From positions 310,001 to 374,000 of the forward strand of contig BPIE01000001.1 of the NCBI GenBank assembly GCA_026003935.1: a DNA stretch of 64,000 bases, given 5' to 3'. The notes below the pieces were generated by a model. The model worked only from the letters and a program-made list of their open reading frames with translations. It was not told where the DNA came from and ran no database searches. A program made the position numbers and the translations under genes. Below, in pieces: positions 17,807 through 27,377 of the stretch. This stretch comes from Tepidiforma sp. (GTDB taxonomy: Bacteria > Chloroflexota > Dehalococcoidia > Tepidiformales > Tepidiformaceae). Position 1 is the stretch's first letter; the number at the start of each line of letters is the position of its first letter.

Positions 17807-17974
17807 GGCGGACAGACCATCCTGCTGCATGCCGGTCCGGGCCCAACGGTCTCCCCCACGGAGAAGTCGCGGATTTCGGCCGATGGTTCCCCGGGGCGCT
17901 CGCCCTGGAAAGGGCCCAAGTACCGCCACATTCAGCTTGTGGAAGGAGGCTTGGGACATGGGCACCGGTCCGCC
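17807..17974 (+). ncRNA. Candidate 6S-like regulatory RNA
   Basis: The 471-bp stretch between the zinc-ribbon gene and acnA (17597-18067) contains a long imperfect hairpin. Pairing runs GCCGGT (17831) with ACCGGT (17964), CCCAA (17842) with TTGGG (17951), GTCTCC (17849) with GGAGGC (17945), and CCAC (17856) with GTGG (17939). An asymmetric central bubble follows. A terminal stem pairs GGCC (17878) with GGCC (17914), with an inner GTTCC/GGAAA helix. This closing stem, bubble and terminal hairpin is the architecture of 6S RNA, which mimics an open promoter and binds RNA polymerase. A TATACT box (17801-17806) lies at the 5' edge. It could instead be an acnA leader. Confidence 0.4.
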
Positions 17975-17985
17975 GTTCGCCGCGC

Positions 17986-17991
17986 GATAAT
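17986..17991 (+). promoter_or_regulatory. Possible -10 element for acnA
   Basis: GATAAT matches 5 of 6 consensus bases and lies about 77 bp before the acnA start codon; no good -35 hexamer is seen at the usual distance. Downstream at 18013-18028 is a short GC-rich hairpin (GCGGCAG/CTGCCGC) in the presumed leader. Confidence 0.25.
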
Positions 17992-18067
17992 CCTCCGCAA
18001 CGTCCCGCACTCGCGGCAGAGCTGCCGCACCATGCTGCACCGGCCACCGCCGGCCCTGGAGGTTACC

Positions 18068-20761
18068 GTGGCTCATCCGGACTCGTTTGGCGCGCGGCGA
18101 ACCCTCACCGTTGGGGGAACGTCGTACACGATTTTCGCGCTCGACGCGCTGCGCGAGCGCGGCTTCGCCGGAATCGACCGGCTGCCGTTCTCGCTGAAGA
18201 TTCTTCTCGAAAACCTGCTGCGGCTCGAAGACGGCCGCGCCGTGACCGCGGACGACATTGCCGCCCTTGCCGGGTGGATTCCGAACTCGGGCAACGACCG
18301 GGAGATTTCGTTCACGCCCGCGCGCGTCCTGCTGCAGGACTTCACGGGAGTGCCGGTCGTGGTCGACCTGGCGTCGATGCGGGACGCCATCGTGGCGCTC
18401 GGGGGGGACCCTGGCCGCATCAACCCGCTGCAGCGCGTCGACCTCGTGATCGACCATTCCGTGCAGGTAGACCGGTACGCATCGCCCGAGGCGTTCGAAC
18501 GGAACGTCGAGCTCGAATTCGAGCGGAACCGGGAGCGGTATCAGTTCCTCCGCTGGGGACAGCAGGCGTTCCGGAACTTCCGTGTGGTGCCGCCCGGCAC
18601 CGGCATCGTCCACCAGGTAAACCTGGAGTACCTCGCTTCGGTGGTATTCACGAATGAGGTGGATGGGGAGGTCCATGCGTACCCGGACACCCTGGTCGGG
18701 ACCGATTCGCACACCACGATGGTCAACGGGCTCGGGGTGCTTGGCTGGGGCGTCGGGGGCATCGAGGCCGAGGCCGCGATGCTGGGGCAGCCGGTCGCGA
18801 TGCTCATCCCCGAGGTTGTCGGGTTCCGCCTGACGGGGAAGCTGCGCGAAGGCGCGACCGGGACCGACCTGGTGCTCCGCGTCACCCAGATGCTGCGGGA
18901 GCGCGGCGTGGTCGGGAAGTTCGTCGAGTTTTACGGAACCGGTCTCACGGGGCTGCCGCTTGCTGCGCGGGCAACCATCGCCAACATGGCACCGGAGTAC
19001 GGGGCCACGATGGGCTTCTTCCCGGTCGATGAGGAGACGCTGGCCTACCTCCGCTTCACCGGAAGGGACGAGCGGCTGGTCCAGCTGGTGGAGGCCTACT
19101 GCAAGGCGCAGGGGCTGTTCCGGACGGACGACACCCCGGACCCGGTATTTTCAGACACCCTCGAGCTCGACCTCGCGGACGTCGAGCCCGCCATCGCGGG
19201 ACCGAAGCGTCCGCAGGACCGCGTCCCGCTGCGCCAGGCCAAGGCTGACTGGGAAAGGAACCTCGCCGCCATGGTGCCGCCGGAGAAGCTGGGCGCGACG
19301 GCCACGGTGAGCAACGGGAACAGCTTCGAGCTGCGTCACGGCTCTGTGGTCATCGCCGCGATCACGAGCTGCACGAACACGTCGAACCCGGAAGTGATGC
19401 TGGGCGCGGGTCTGCTGGCGAAAAAGGCGGTGGAACGCGGCCTTTCGACGCCGCCGTGGGTGAAGACCAGCCTGGCGCCGGGTTCGCAGGTGGTTACGGA
19501 GTACCTGGCGGACGCCGGGCTCACGCCGTACCTCGACCGGCTGGGGTTCAACCTGGTCGGCTACGGCTGTACGACGTGCATCGGCAACTCGGGCCCGCTC
19601 GACCCGCGCATCAGCGACGCGATTCGGCAGGCTGACCTCGTGGCCGTTGCAGTGCTCTCCGGGAACCGGAATTTCGAAGGCCGGGTGAACCCGGACACTC
19701 GGGCGAATTACCTTGCATCGCCGCCGCTGGTGGTGGCATACGCCCTCGCGGGGCGAATGGACATCGATTTCGCGACCGAACCGATTGGAACCGGCTCGGA
19801 TGGCAGGCCCGTGTACCTCGCGGACATCTGGCCGTCGCAGACGGAAGTCGAACTCGCTATCCGGACGCACGTCAGGTCGGAGATGTTCCGGCGGAAGTAT
19901 GCTGACGTGTTCAAGGGAGACGACCGCTGGCGGAGCCTGCCGACTCCATCGGGAGACCTGTTCGCATGGGACCCGCGGTCGACGTACATCAAGAAAGCGC
20001 CCTACTTCGACAACCTTTCGATGACGCCGCCGCCGCTTCGCGACATTGAAGGGGCCCGGGTGCTGGTGATGGTTGGCGACTCGGTAACGACCGACCACAT
20101 CTCCCCCGCGGGCAATATCAGCCCGAACAGCCCGGCAGGTGTCTGGCTGCGTGAGATGGGAGTCGCCCGTGAGGACTTCAACCAGTACGGGGCGCGGCGC
20201 GGGCACGATGAGGTGATGGTGCGGGGGACGTTTGCGAACATCCGGCTCCGCAACCTGCTCGCTCCCGGTACGGAGGGAGGCGTGACGCGCCACCTGCCAG
20301 ACGGCGAGGAGATGACGATTTTCGATGCCTCAGTGAAGTACCGGGAGGAGGGTGTGCCGCTGCTGGTCATCGCTGGCAAGGAGTACGGCACCGGCTCTTC
20401 CCGTGACTGGGCCGCCAAGGGGGTCAAGCTCCTGGGCGTCCGCGCAGTCATTGCGGAGTCGTACGAGCGAATTCACCGGAGCAACCTGGTTGGCATGGGG
20501 GTTCTGCCGCTCCAGTTCCTCCCGGGTGAGAACCGGGAGTCGCTGGGCCTGACGGGCACCGAGGTGTATACGGTTCACGGCATCGCCGAGGGGCTGGCGC
20601 CGCGGGCGGTGCTCGATGTCACGGCACGGCGAGACGACGGCAGCACCGTCACCTTCAAGGTGCTGTGCCGGATCGATACCCCCGTCGAGCTCGACTACTA
20701 CCGCCACGACGGCATCCTTCCGTATGTGCTGCGGCAGATTGCGTCGCAGCCCGCGAGCTGA
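18068..20761 (+). CDS. acnA: Aconitate hydratase (AcnA type)
   Basis: This [4Fe-4S] enzyme interconverts citrate and isocitrate in the TCA cycle. From GTG 18068 it has 897 residues, matching AcnA/IRP-type aconitases. Cluster ligands are visible in [11 protein letters not shown] and [11 protein letters not shown], and [14 protein letters not shown] is the substrate-site segment. The C-terminal swivel domain carries [15 protein letters not shown]. The frame stays open far upstream, but GGAGG lies 5 bp before the GTG at 18068 and the protein then begins [12 protein letters not shown], as in homologues. It is followed after 18 bp by icd, so the two are likely co-transcribed. Confidence 0.96.
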   Translation: MAHPDSFGARRTLTVGGTSYTIFALDALRERGFAGIDRLPFSLKILLENLLRLEDGRAVTADDIAALAGWIPNSGNDREISFTPARVLLQDFTGVPVVVDLASMRDAIVALGGDPGRINPLQRVDLVIDHSVQVDRYASPEAFERNVELEFERNRERYQFLRWGQQAFRNFRVVPPGTGIVHQVNLEYLASVVFTNEVDGEVHAYPDTLVGTDSHTTMVNGLGVLGWGVGGIEAEAAMLGQPVAMLIPEVVGFRLTGKLREGATGTDLVLRVTQMLRERGVVGKFVEFYGTGLTGLPLAARATIANMAPEYGATMGFFPVDEETLAYLRFTGRDERLVQLVEAYCKAQGLFRTDDTPDPVFSDTLELDLADVEPAIAGPKRPQDRVPLRQAKADWERNLAAMVPPEKLGATATVSNGNSFELRHGSVVIAAITSCTNTSNPEVMLGAGLLAKKAVERGLSTPPWVKTSLAPGSQVVTEYLADAGLTPYLDRLGFNLVGYGCTTCIGNSGPLDPRISDAIRQADLVAVAVLSGNRNFEGRVNPDTRANYLASPPLVVAYALAGRMDIDFATEPIGTGSDGRPVYLADIWPSQTEVELAIRTHVRSEMFRRKYADVFKGDDRWRSLPTPSGDLFAWDPRSTYIKKAPYFDNLSMTPPPLRDIEGARVLVMVGDSVTTDHISPAGNISPNSPAGVWLREMGVAREDFNQYGARRGHDEVMVRGTFANIRLRNLLAPGTEGGVTRHLPDGEEMTIFDASVKYREEGVPLLVIAGKEYGTGSSRDWAAKGVKLLGVRAVIAESYERIHRSNLVGMGVLPLQFLPGENRESLGLTGTEVYTVHGIAEGLAPRAVLDVTARRDDGSTVTFKVLCRIDTPVELDYYRHDGILPYVLRQIASQPAS

Positions 20762-20779
20762 ACAGAGGAGCACCGCCCC

Positions 20780-22009
20780 ATGGAGAAGATCAAGGTTCTG
20801 AACCCGGTCGTCGAACTCGACGGTGATGAGATGACGCGCATCATCTGGCGCTTCATCAAGGACAAGCTCATCCTGCCGTACCTCGACATCCAGCTCGAGT
20901 ATTACGACCTGGGCATCGAGCACCGGGATGCGACGAACGATCAGGTTACGGTCGATGCCGCACTTGCCATCAAGAAGCACGGCGTGGGCGTGAAGTGTGC
21001 AACCATAACGCCGGATGAGGCGCGCGTGAAGGAATTCAACCTGAAGCAGATGTGGAAGTCGCCCAATGGGACGATCCGGAACATCCTCGGAGGGGTTGTC
21101 TTCCGGGAGCCGATCATCTGCCGGAATATCCCGCGGCTCGTCTCGACCTGGACGAAGCCGATCGTGATTGGGCGCCACGCACACGGCGACCAGTACCGCG
21201 CGACCGATTTCCGGGTTCCCGGGCCCGGGACGGTGACCATCAGCTGGGTCCCGGACGGGGGCGGCGAGCCGATCCAGCTCGAGGTGGCGCGGTTCGAGGG
21301 GCCGGGCATCGCGATGGGCATGTACAACTTCGACGATTCGATTCGCGACTTTGCCCGCGCCTCGTTCCGCTACGGGCTCGAGCGCAATTACCCGGTGTAC
21401 CTCTCGACCAAGAACACGATTCTCAAGGCGTATGACGGGCGCTTCAAGGACCTGTTCCAGGAAGTCTTCGACGCCGAGTTTGCTGACGAGTTCAAGGCCC
21501 GGGGTCTGACGTACGAACACCGGCTCATCGACGATATGGTCGCCTCGGCCCTGAAATGGGAGGGCGGCTACGTCTGGGCATGCAAGAATTACGATGGCGA
21601 CGTCCAGTCGGACGCGGTGGCGCAGGGCTTTGGCTCGTTGGGGCTGATGACATCGGTACTGCTGACGCCGGACGGCAAGACGTGCGAGGCGGAGGCAGCG
21701 CACGGAACGGTCACGCGGCACTATCGGGCTCATCAGCGCGGCGAGAAGACCTCCACGAACCCGGTCGCGTCGATTTTTGCGTGGACCCGTGGCCTGGCCT
21801 TCCGCGCGAAGCTGGATAACACCCCAGACGTCGCGCGATTCGCCGAGACGCTGGAACAGGTGTGCGTGGAGACCGTGGAGAGCGGCAAGATGACGAAGGA
21901 CCTCGCGATGCTGGTCTCGCCCGACACGCCGTGGCTCACGACGGAAGAGTTCCTCGATGAGCTCGACCGCAACCTCAGGGCGAAGATGCAGGCTTGGGCC
22001 AACGCCTAG
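20780..22009 (+). CDS. icd: NADP-dependent isocitrate dehydrogenase
   Basis: This enzyme converts isocitrate to 2-oxoglutarate with NADP reduction. It has 409 residues and resembles the eukaryote-like homodimeric type II IDH: N-terminus [19 protein letters not shown], substrate loop [19 protein letters not shown], and coenzyme region [16 protein letters not shown]. It directly follows acnA on the same strand. Its stop overlaps the convergent GNAT gene by 4 bp. Confidence 0.96.
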   Translation: MEKIKVLNPVVELDGDEMTRIIWRFIKDKLILPYLDIQLEYYDLGIEHRDATNDQVTVDAALAIKKHGVGVKCATITPDEARVKEFNLKQMWKSPNGTIRNILGGVVFREPIICRNIPRLVSTWTKPIVIGRHAHGDQYRATDFRVPGPGTVTISWVPDGGGEPIQLEVARFEGPGIAMGMYNFDDSIRDFARASFRYGLERNYPVYLSTKNTILKAYDGRFKDLFQEVFDAEFADEFKARGLTYEHRLIDDMVASALKWEGGYVWACKNYDGDVQSDAVAQGFGSLGLMTSVLLTPDGKTCEAEAAHGTVTRHYRAHQRGEKTSTNPVASIFAWTRGLAFRAKLDNTPDVARFAETLEQVCVETVESGKMTKDLAMLVSPDTPWLTTEEFLDELDRNLRAKMQAWANA

Positions 22010-22386
22010 GAACGCAGGTCACGAACGAACCAGATGCCGCCTTCCGGCCCCTCCCCGTGGAGGGGCCGGAAGCCCATCCGGACCCAGAAATAGACCGAGA
22101 GCCCGTAGCGGGGGTGAGCACGGGCGCGCATGCGCGCCCAGCCTGCCTTGACCGCTGCCTGCACGAGGAGCAGTGCAGCCTCGGACCCGCATCCATACCC
22201 ACGTTCGCCATCGTTGATGCAGAGCTCCCATACCAGGAGCTCGCCCGGCAGGTCCCCCAATCGGACGGTCAAATGGCCGACGCAGGCGTCGTCAGCTGCC
22301 CGGATGATGGCCAGCCTGCCGGGCCCTTCGGGGGTGAGGCGCACGCAGCTCCCGGAGGCTTCGAGCTGCCCGGCCGGGTCATTCAC
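22006..22386 (-). CDS. GNAT-family N-acetyltransferase
   Basis: This small 126-residue acetyltransferase-like protein contains [49 protein letters not shown], which holds the acetyl-CoA loop in [11 protein letters not shown]-terminal [15 protein letters not shown] is typical of GNAT strand/helix 5-6. The start overlaps the upstream DinG stop by 8 bp, so it is probably co-translated. The substrate is unknown. Confidence 0.8.
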   Translation of the reverse strand: MNDPAGQLEASGSCVRLTPEGPGRLAIIRAADDACVGHLTVRLGDLPGELLVWELCINDGERGYGCGSEAALLLVQAAVKAGWARMRARAHPRYGLSVYFWVRMGFRPLHGEGPEGGIWFVRDLRS

Positions 22387-25117
22387 GGGCGAGCCACTCC
22401 TCGATGGCCCGCGCGACCGCGGCTGTCGACCCGCGGAACCGGGTGCATGGCGGCAGGGAGTCGACGAACTTCTGGCCGTACCGCTTCTCCCAAAGGCGCC
22501 TGTCGAGGACAGCGACGACGCCGCGGTCCTGCTTATCGCGAATCAGTCGTCCGAAGCCCTGGCGGAAGCGGAGGATGGCGGCCGGGACCTGGTACTGGTT
22601 GAACGGGTCGTCGTACTGCTCGGCACGGGCCCGTGCGACGGGGTCGGTGGGAACATCGAACGGCAGGCGCGTGACCATCACGAGCGAGAGGGCGTCGCCG
22701 CGGACGTCGACGCCTTCCCAGAAGCTGGCGCTCCCGAGCACGAGCGTGGAGGGGTTTTCGCGAAGCTGTTCGGTGATCCAGCGGGGCGACCCATCGAGGC
22801 CCTGCGCGAGGACGACGACCCCCGAGGGTTCGACGAGAGGACGCACGAGGCCGGCGACCTGGCGGAGGAGGGCGTTGGAGGTGAACAGGGCGAGTGCGCG
22901 CCCCTGCGAAGCCTTCGCAAGTTCGGCGATGGCGGTGGCGAGGGCAACAGGGAACTCCGGGTGGTTGGGCTCGGGGAGGTCGTCGACAGCGGCGAGCAGC
23001 GCGGCATTCCGGTAGTCGAAGGGTGAGCCGAGCTCGAGCGTTTCCGGGTTGCGGAGTCCCAGCCTCGCGGCTGCGAAGGACATGTCGTGGTTGGCGCTCA
23101 GGGTTGCACTCGTTGCGACCACCGCACGACGGGGCTCAAAGAGCTGTTCCCAAAGGAGGGGACCAACCTCGAGGGGGGCCATGTGGAGGGAGCCCACGCC
23201 GTCACGGTCGCGGGACGCCCACGTGATGACTTCGGAGCCGGGAGCACTGACGAGGGTTTCGCCCAGCCTGTGGAGCTCGGAGAGCCGCCGCAGGGCGGAT
23301 TGAAACTCGGCCGAGAGCTGCTCTGCGGCTTCCACCTGCGCCGACGCGAGGAGCCTGCCGGCTTCCTGGCCGGCGCGTTCGATGCGTTCCAGCTGGGAGG
23401 CGAGCGACGACCAGATTTGTTCAGCCTGCTCCCAGGCGGGTTCGCGGCGGGCGATGCTATTCAGGAGCACGCGGTCGGCTTCGGCACCGCGGCCCGGCAG
23501 CAGCCCCAAGGCTTCGAAGAACGGCCGGGCGGCCTCGCGGGCAGCCGACACCAGGCCCTGGAGGGCCCGTGCCGATGCGACGAACGGCTCACCCTGGAAA
23601 GACCGAAGGAGCATGACCGCGCCGCCCTCCCGGTGTTCGCGGGACGCCGGACGATGGACCCCATCGAGCGCCTCTTCCAAAGCGCGGAGCGTGAGCGTCC
23701 CGCCGAATTGCTGCGTCGCGACGTCCTCGAGGTTATGCGCCTCGTCCAGGATGAGATGGTCAAAGCCCGGGAGGGCACTGCCGCCCGCGGCGATGTCGGC
23801 GAGCAAGAGGGCGTGGTTGACGATCACGAGATGGGCGGCCTCGGCCGTCTTGCGTGCGCGCCAGAGGAAGCAGTTGCCTTCGCGGACATGGCGATGCTGG
23901 CGGGCGAGACAGTCGGCGTCCGCTGCCGAGACACGGGCCCATGCCGCCCAATCTTCCGGGGCGAGGCGCAGCTCGGAACGGTCTCCGGTGGCGGTTTGTT
24001 CGAGCCACAGAAGCATCGAGGCGCTGAGGCGCGCCACATCTGGGTCACGGGTGCCTGAAATGTAGCTGGCCGCCCAGCGAGCGTAGCAGAGGTAATTGCC
24101 GCGGCCTTTGAGCAGGGCCACCCGGAATTGTTCGCCGTCCGTGATTACTCCGGCCGCCACGAGGGCGTCGCGCAGCACGGGAACATCTTTCTGAAGCAGC
24201 TGCTCCTGGAGCGCGATCGTGTTCGTGCTGATGACGACACGGCGGCCGTTGCGGATGGCGTCGAGCGCGGCGGGGACGAGGTAGGCGAGGGATTTGCCCA
24301 CGCCGGTGCCGGCTTCGACCAGCAGGTGTCCCCCATGACCAATCGTGCGACGCACGGCTTCGGCCATGGCTCGCTGTTCTTGCCGCTGCTCGAAGCCGGG
24401 CACGACCCGCGCAAGCGCAGCGAAGACGCGTTCGACCTCCTGCCTGGTGACGGGGGCCGGGTTTGCGCGGGGGCTGAGTGGCGGCGGGGCCGTGAACGGG
24501 GGCGGCACGGGCAGCGCACTGGGTCGAACCGCCGCCGGCGGCGTGCCGCCAGCGAGCGCCCGCGCGAGGGCGGGAGAATCGGCGGCGACCAGGCTGGCCA
24601 GCGATGTCCGGAGGGAGGGTTCGAGCTCATCGGCTCTGCGCATCAATTCCCGGAAGACCCGCGCGGCGAGCCTGGCGTCCGAGAGTGCGCGGTGATGGCT
24701 CTCGCCGACGATGCCGAGCGCTGCAGCCACCTCGGCAAGCCCATAGCCTTCAAGGTCGGTGAGGAGGAGCCTTGCGAGCGTGGCGGTGTCGATAGCTTCC
24801 AGCCTATCGGTGAACCCGGCCGCGCGGAGGAATTGAAGGTCGAATTCGACGTTGTGTCCAACCACAACTGCGTCGCCCAGGAAGCTGCGGAGGTCTTCGG
24901 CGATGTGGTCCAGCGGAGGCGCGGTGGACACGTCGCGGGTGCTGATCCCCGTCAGCCTTTCGATGAACGGCGAGAGCTGGCGGTCGGGATTGACGAGGCT
25001 GGAGAACTCGGCCTGCTCGCCGTCGGCGGTGAATCGCACAGCGCCGACCTCGATGATGCGGTCAATCTCCGGGTTGAGGCCGGTGGTTTCGAGGTCGAGT
25101 GCGACGTAGGTGGTCAT
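22379..25117 (-). CDS. dinG: Exonuclease-DinG family helicase fusion
   Basis: This 912-residue protein pairs an N-terminal DEDDh 3'-5' exonuclease with a C-terminal XPD/DinG-like superfamily 2 helicase, the arrangement seen in Firmicutes DinG. The exonuclease motifs are intact: DLETTG (8-13), GHNVEFDL, and HRALSDA. The helicase has Walker A EAGTGVGKSLAYL and Walker B DEAHNLED. Between motifs Ia and II three cysteines are visible (NYLC, DADC, GNC), where the Fe-S helicases have four, so cluster binding is doubtful. It acts on DNA in repair or replication-fork maintenance. It is divergent from the EF-G paralogue and coupled to the small GNAT gene. Confidence 0.92.
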   Translation of the reverse strand: MTTYVALDLETTGLNPEIDRIIEVGAVRFTADGEQAEFSSLVNPDRQLSPFIERLTGISTRDVSTAPPLDHIAEDLRSFLGDAVVVGHNVEFDLQFLRAAGFTDRLEAIDTATLARLLLTDLEGYGLAEVAAALGIVGESHHRALSDARLAARVFRELMRRADELEPSLRTSLASLVAADSPALARALAGGTPPAAVRPSALPVPPPFTAPPPLSPRANPAPVTRQEVERVFAALARVVPGFEQRQEQRAMAEAVRRTIGHGGHLLVEAGTGVGKSLAYLVPAALDAIRNGRRVVISTNTIALQEQLLQKDVPVLRDALVAAGVITDGEQFRVALLKGRGNYLCYARWAASYISGTRDPDVARLSASMLLWLEQTATGDRSELRLAPEDWAAWARVSAADADCLARQHRHVREGNCFLWRARKTAEAAHLVIVNHALLLADIAAGGSALPGFDHLILDEAHNLEDVATQQFGGTLTLRALEEALDGVHRPASREHREGGAVMLLRSFQGEPFVASARALQGLVSAAREAARPFFEALGLLPGRGAEADRVLLNSIARREPAWEQAEQIWSSLASQLERIERAGQEAGRLLASAQVEAAEQLSAEFQSALRRLSELHRLGETLVSAPGSEVITWASRDRDGVGSLHMAPLEVGPLLWEQLFEPRRAVVATSATLSANHDMSFAAARLGLRNPETLELGSPFDYRNAALLAAVDDLPEPNHPEFPVALATAIAELAKASQGRALALFTSNALLRQVAGLVRPLVEPSGVVVLAQGLDGSPRWITEQLRENPSTLVLGSASFWEGVDVRGDALSLVMVTRLPFDVPTDPVARARAEQYDDPFNQYQVPAAILRFRQGFGRLIRDKQDRGVVAVLDRRLWEKRYGQKFVDSLPPCTRFRGSTAAVARAIEEWLARE

Positions 25118-25235
25118 AGGGGGACATCCGTGCGGGACCGCTTTCGAGTCTACGCGCGAGGCGCCCAGGGTGCGATGCGGACATCCTCGCCCGTGATGGC
25201 GTCACCTGCTGGCGCGCGGGCGGCCGGTCGGCTGA

Positions 25236-25264
25236 TTGAGGGGCCGGAACGGCCTGCGTAGACT
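25236..25264 (+). promoter_or_regulatory. Candidate promoter for EF-G paralogue
   Basis: TTGAGG (25236-25241) and TAGACT (25259-25264) are separated by 17 bp. The predicted start near 25271 gives a leader of about 30 nt with a GGAGG ribosome-binding site at 25287-25291. Confidence 0.45.
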
Positions 25265-25300
25265 ACGGGCCACTTCGCAGGCCGAAGGAGGTCGATGTCG

Positions 25301-27364
25301 ATGAAGGTGTATCCCACCGAAGCCATCCGTAATGTGGTCCTGGTTGGCCACGGCAGCGTTGGCAAGACGAGCCTCGCCGAGGCCGCGCTGTACGAGAGCG
25401 GGGCGATCACGCGGCTGGGGTCCATCCAGGACCAGAATACGGTCACCGACTACGACGAGGACGAGCATCGGCGGAAGTTCAGCCTCAACCTGGCGCTGGC
25501 GCCGCTCGAATGGGAAGAGCGGAAGATCAACCTGATCGACACCCCGGGTTACGCGGATTTCGTCTCGGAAGTGATTTGCGGGGCGCACGCTGCGGACCTT
25601 GCGGTGGTGGTGGTTGACGCGGTTGCGGGGCCGGAGGTGGGTACGGACCGCGCCTGGCAGATTGCGGAGCGCCTCGGGCTGCCGCGCATGATCGTGGTCA
25701 ACCGGATGGACCGGGAGAACGCGAACTTCGCCGACGTTCTTGCGGCGATGCAGGAGCGCTGGGGGCATCGGGTGATGCCGCTGCAGCTCCCGATCGGTGC
25801 TCACGAGTCGTTCAGCGGGGTTGTCGACCTCCTTCACATGAAGGCGTATGTCGGGGAGACCGCCGAGGAGGTGGATATCCCCGACGACCTCCTCGGGGAG
25901 GCGGAGCGTCTCCGTGCCCAGCTCATCGAAGGCATCGTCGAGACGGACGAAGAGCTCATGAATAAGTACTTTGCCGACGAGGAGCTGACGGAGGAGGAGC
26001 TGCGGCGAGTCCTCCATGGGGGGCTCGACCACAATCTCATCTTTCCGGTGCTGGTGACCTCGGCGACGAGGCTCATCGGCGTTCGGCAGCTACTCCACAA
26101 CATCGCGTTCAGCGGCCCTTCGCCCGCAGACCGCGACCCCATCCAGGCCGGGGAGGTCCAGCTCACGGCCGACCCTTCGGCACCTCCCGTGGCGCTGGTC
26201 TTCAAGACGTCCGCCGACCCCTTCGTCGGCCGGCTGAGCTACCTCAGGGTCGTTTCCGGGCGCATCGGTTCCGACTCTCATCTCTGGAATGCGAATCGCG
26301 AGGCCGACGAACGGGTCGGGACGCTATATGTGCAGCGGGGCAGGGAGCAGACCCCCGTCCCTGAGCTCGTTGCGGGGGATATTGGGGTTGTCGCCAAGCT
26401 GGCCCACACGGCTACTGGCGACACGCTCGGGAGCCGCGAACGGCCGGTGACCCTCCCGCCGATGGTATTCCCTCCGCCGGTGTTCAGCATGGCCGTGCGG
26501 CCGGTGGGGAAGGGAGCGGCTGACAAGCTGGGACCGAGCCTGCAGCGGATGCTCGAAGAGGACCCAGGGCTGCGCCTGGACCGGGACCCTGCGACGGGAG
26601 AACTCGTGCTCTCGGGATTGGGGGACGCGCACCTCGAGGTGACGGTCGAGCGGCTGAAGCGGAAGTTCAACGTTGAAGTCGAGCTTGCCCTCCCGCGCGT
26701 GCCCTACCGCGAAACCATCACGAAGAAGGCGTCTGCTGAGTACACGCACAAGAAGCAAACCGGCGGGCACGGCCAGTACGGGCGCGTCGTCCTTGAGGTC
26801 GAACCGCTCCCGCGCGGGTCTGGCATTCAGTTCACCGAACGGGTTGTCGGGGGCGCGGTACCCAAGGAGTTCATTCCCGCGGTGGAGAAGGGCGTGCTCG
26901 AAACCGCCGCCGGCGGCATCATCGCTGGCTATGAGCTGACGGATTGCCTCGTCACACTGGTGGACGGCAAGCACCACCCCGTCGACTCCAACGAGATGTC
27001 GTTCAAACTGGCCGCGTCGCAGGCACTGAAGGAGGCCGTGCAGGCTGCAGGCCCCATCCTGCTGGAGCCGGTCATGCTCATCCGGGTGTTCGTGCCGGAA
27101 ACGTTCGCGGGAGACATCGTGGGCGACCTCAATACGAAGCGCGCGCGCATCCACGGCATCAACCCGGATGGGGGGATGAGCGTGGTCGAGGCCGAAGTGC
27201 CGCTGGCGGAGGTCCAGCGGTACGCCTCGGACCTGCGTTCGCTGACTCAGGGCCGCGGCGTCTTCGAGCTGTCGTTCGACCACTACGGGGAAGTGCCTGC
27301 CAACATCGCGCAGCGGGTCATTACGGAGCACAAGAAAGAGCTCGAAGCGGCGCACGCGCACTGA
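25301..27364 (+). CDS. Elongation factor G paralogue (EF-G2 / FusA-like GTPase)
   Basis: This translational GTPase has 687 residues. It carries G1 GHGSVGKTSL, G3 DTPGY and G4 NRMDR, plus EF-G domains II-V, including GGHGQYGRVVLEVEP in domain IV. The G1 loop differs from canonical EF-G (GHIDAGKTT), which places it with the EF-G2 or FusA-like paralogues whose role is unclear (ribosome recycling, stress or a specialised translocase). ATG 25301 lies 9 bp after GGAGG; ATG 25295 is only 3 bp after it and less likely. It stands alone, without rpsL/rpsG/tuf, unlike the main fusA. Confidence 0.9.
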   Translation: MKVYPTEAIRNVVLVGHGSVGKTSLAEAALYESGAITRLGSIQDQNTVTDYDEDEHRRKFSLNLALAPLEWEERKINLIDTPGYADFVSEVICGAHAADLAVVVVDAVAGPEVGTDRAWQIAERLGLPRMIVVNRMDRENANFADVLAAMQERWGHRVMPLQLPIGAHESFSGVVDLLHMKAYVGETAEEVDIPDDLLGEAERLRAQLIEGIVETDEELMNKYFADEELTEEELRRVLHGGLDHNLIFPVLVTSATRLIGVRQLLHNIAFSGPSPADRDPIQAGEVQLTADPSAPPVALVFKTSADPFVGRLSYLRVVSGRIGSDSHLWNANREADERVGTLYVQRGREQTPVPELVAGDIGVVAKLAHTATGDTLGSRERPVTLPPMVFPPPVFSMAVRPVGKGAADKLGPSLQRMLEEDPGLRLDRDPATGELVLSGLGDAHLEVTVERLKRKFNVEVELALPRVPYRETITKKASAEYTHKKQTGGHGQYGRVVLEVEPLPRGSGIQFTERVVGGAVPKEFIPAVEKGVLETAAGGIIAGYELTDCLVTLVDGKHHPVDSNEMSFKLAASQALKEAVQAAGPILLEPVMLIRVFVPETFAGDIVGDLNTKRARIHGINPDGGMSVVEAEVPLAEVQRYASDLRSLTQGRGVFELSFDHYGEVPANIAQRVITEHKKELEAAHAH

Positions 27365-27377
27365 CGGGGAGTACTCG

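Noticed and set aside
17696-18067. N-terminal extension of aconitase
   Set aside because: The residues are not aconitase-like, a GGAGG sits just before the GTG at 18068, and the region folds as RNA.
19151-21733. Long minus-strand frames opposite acnA and icd
   Set aside because: Shadow frames opposite two well-identified enzymes; no motifs.
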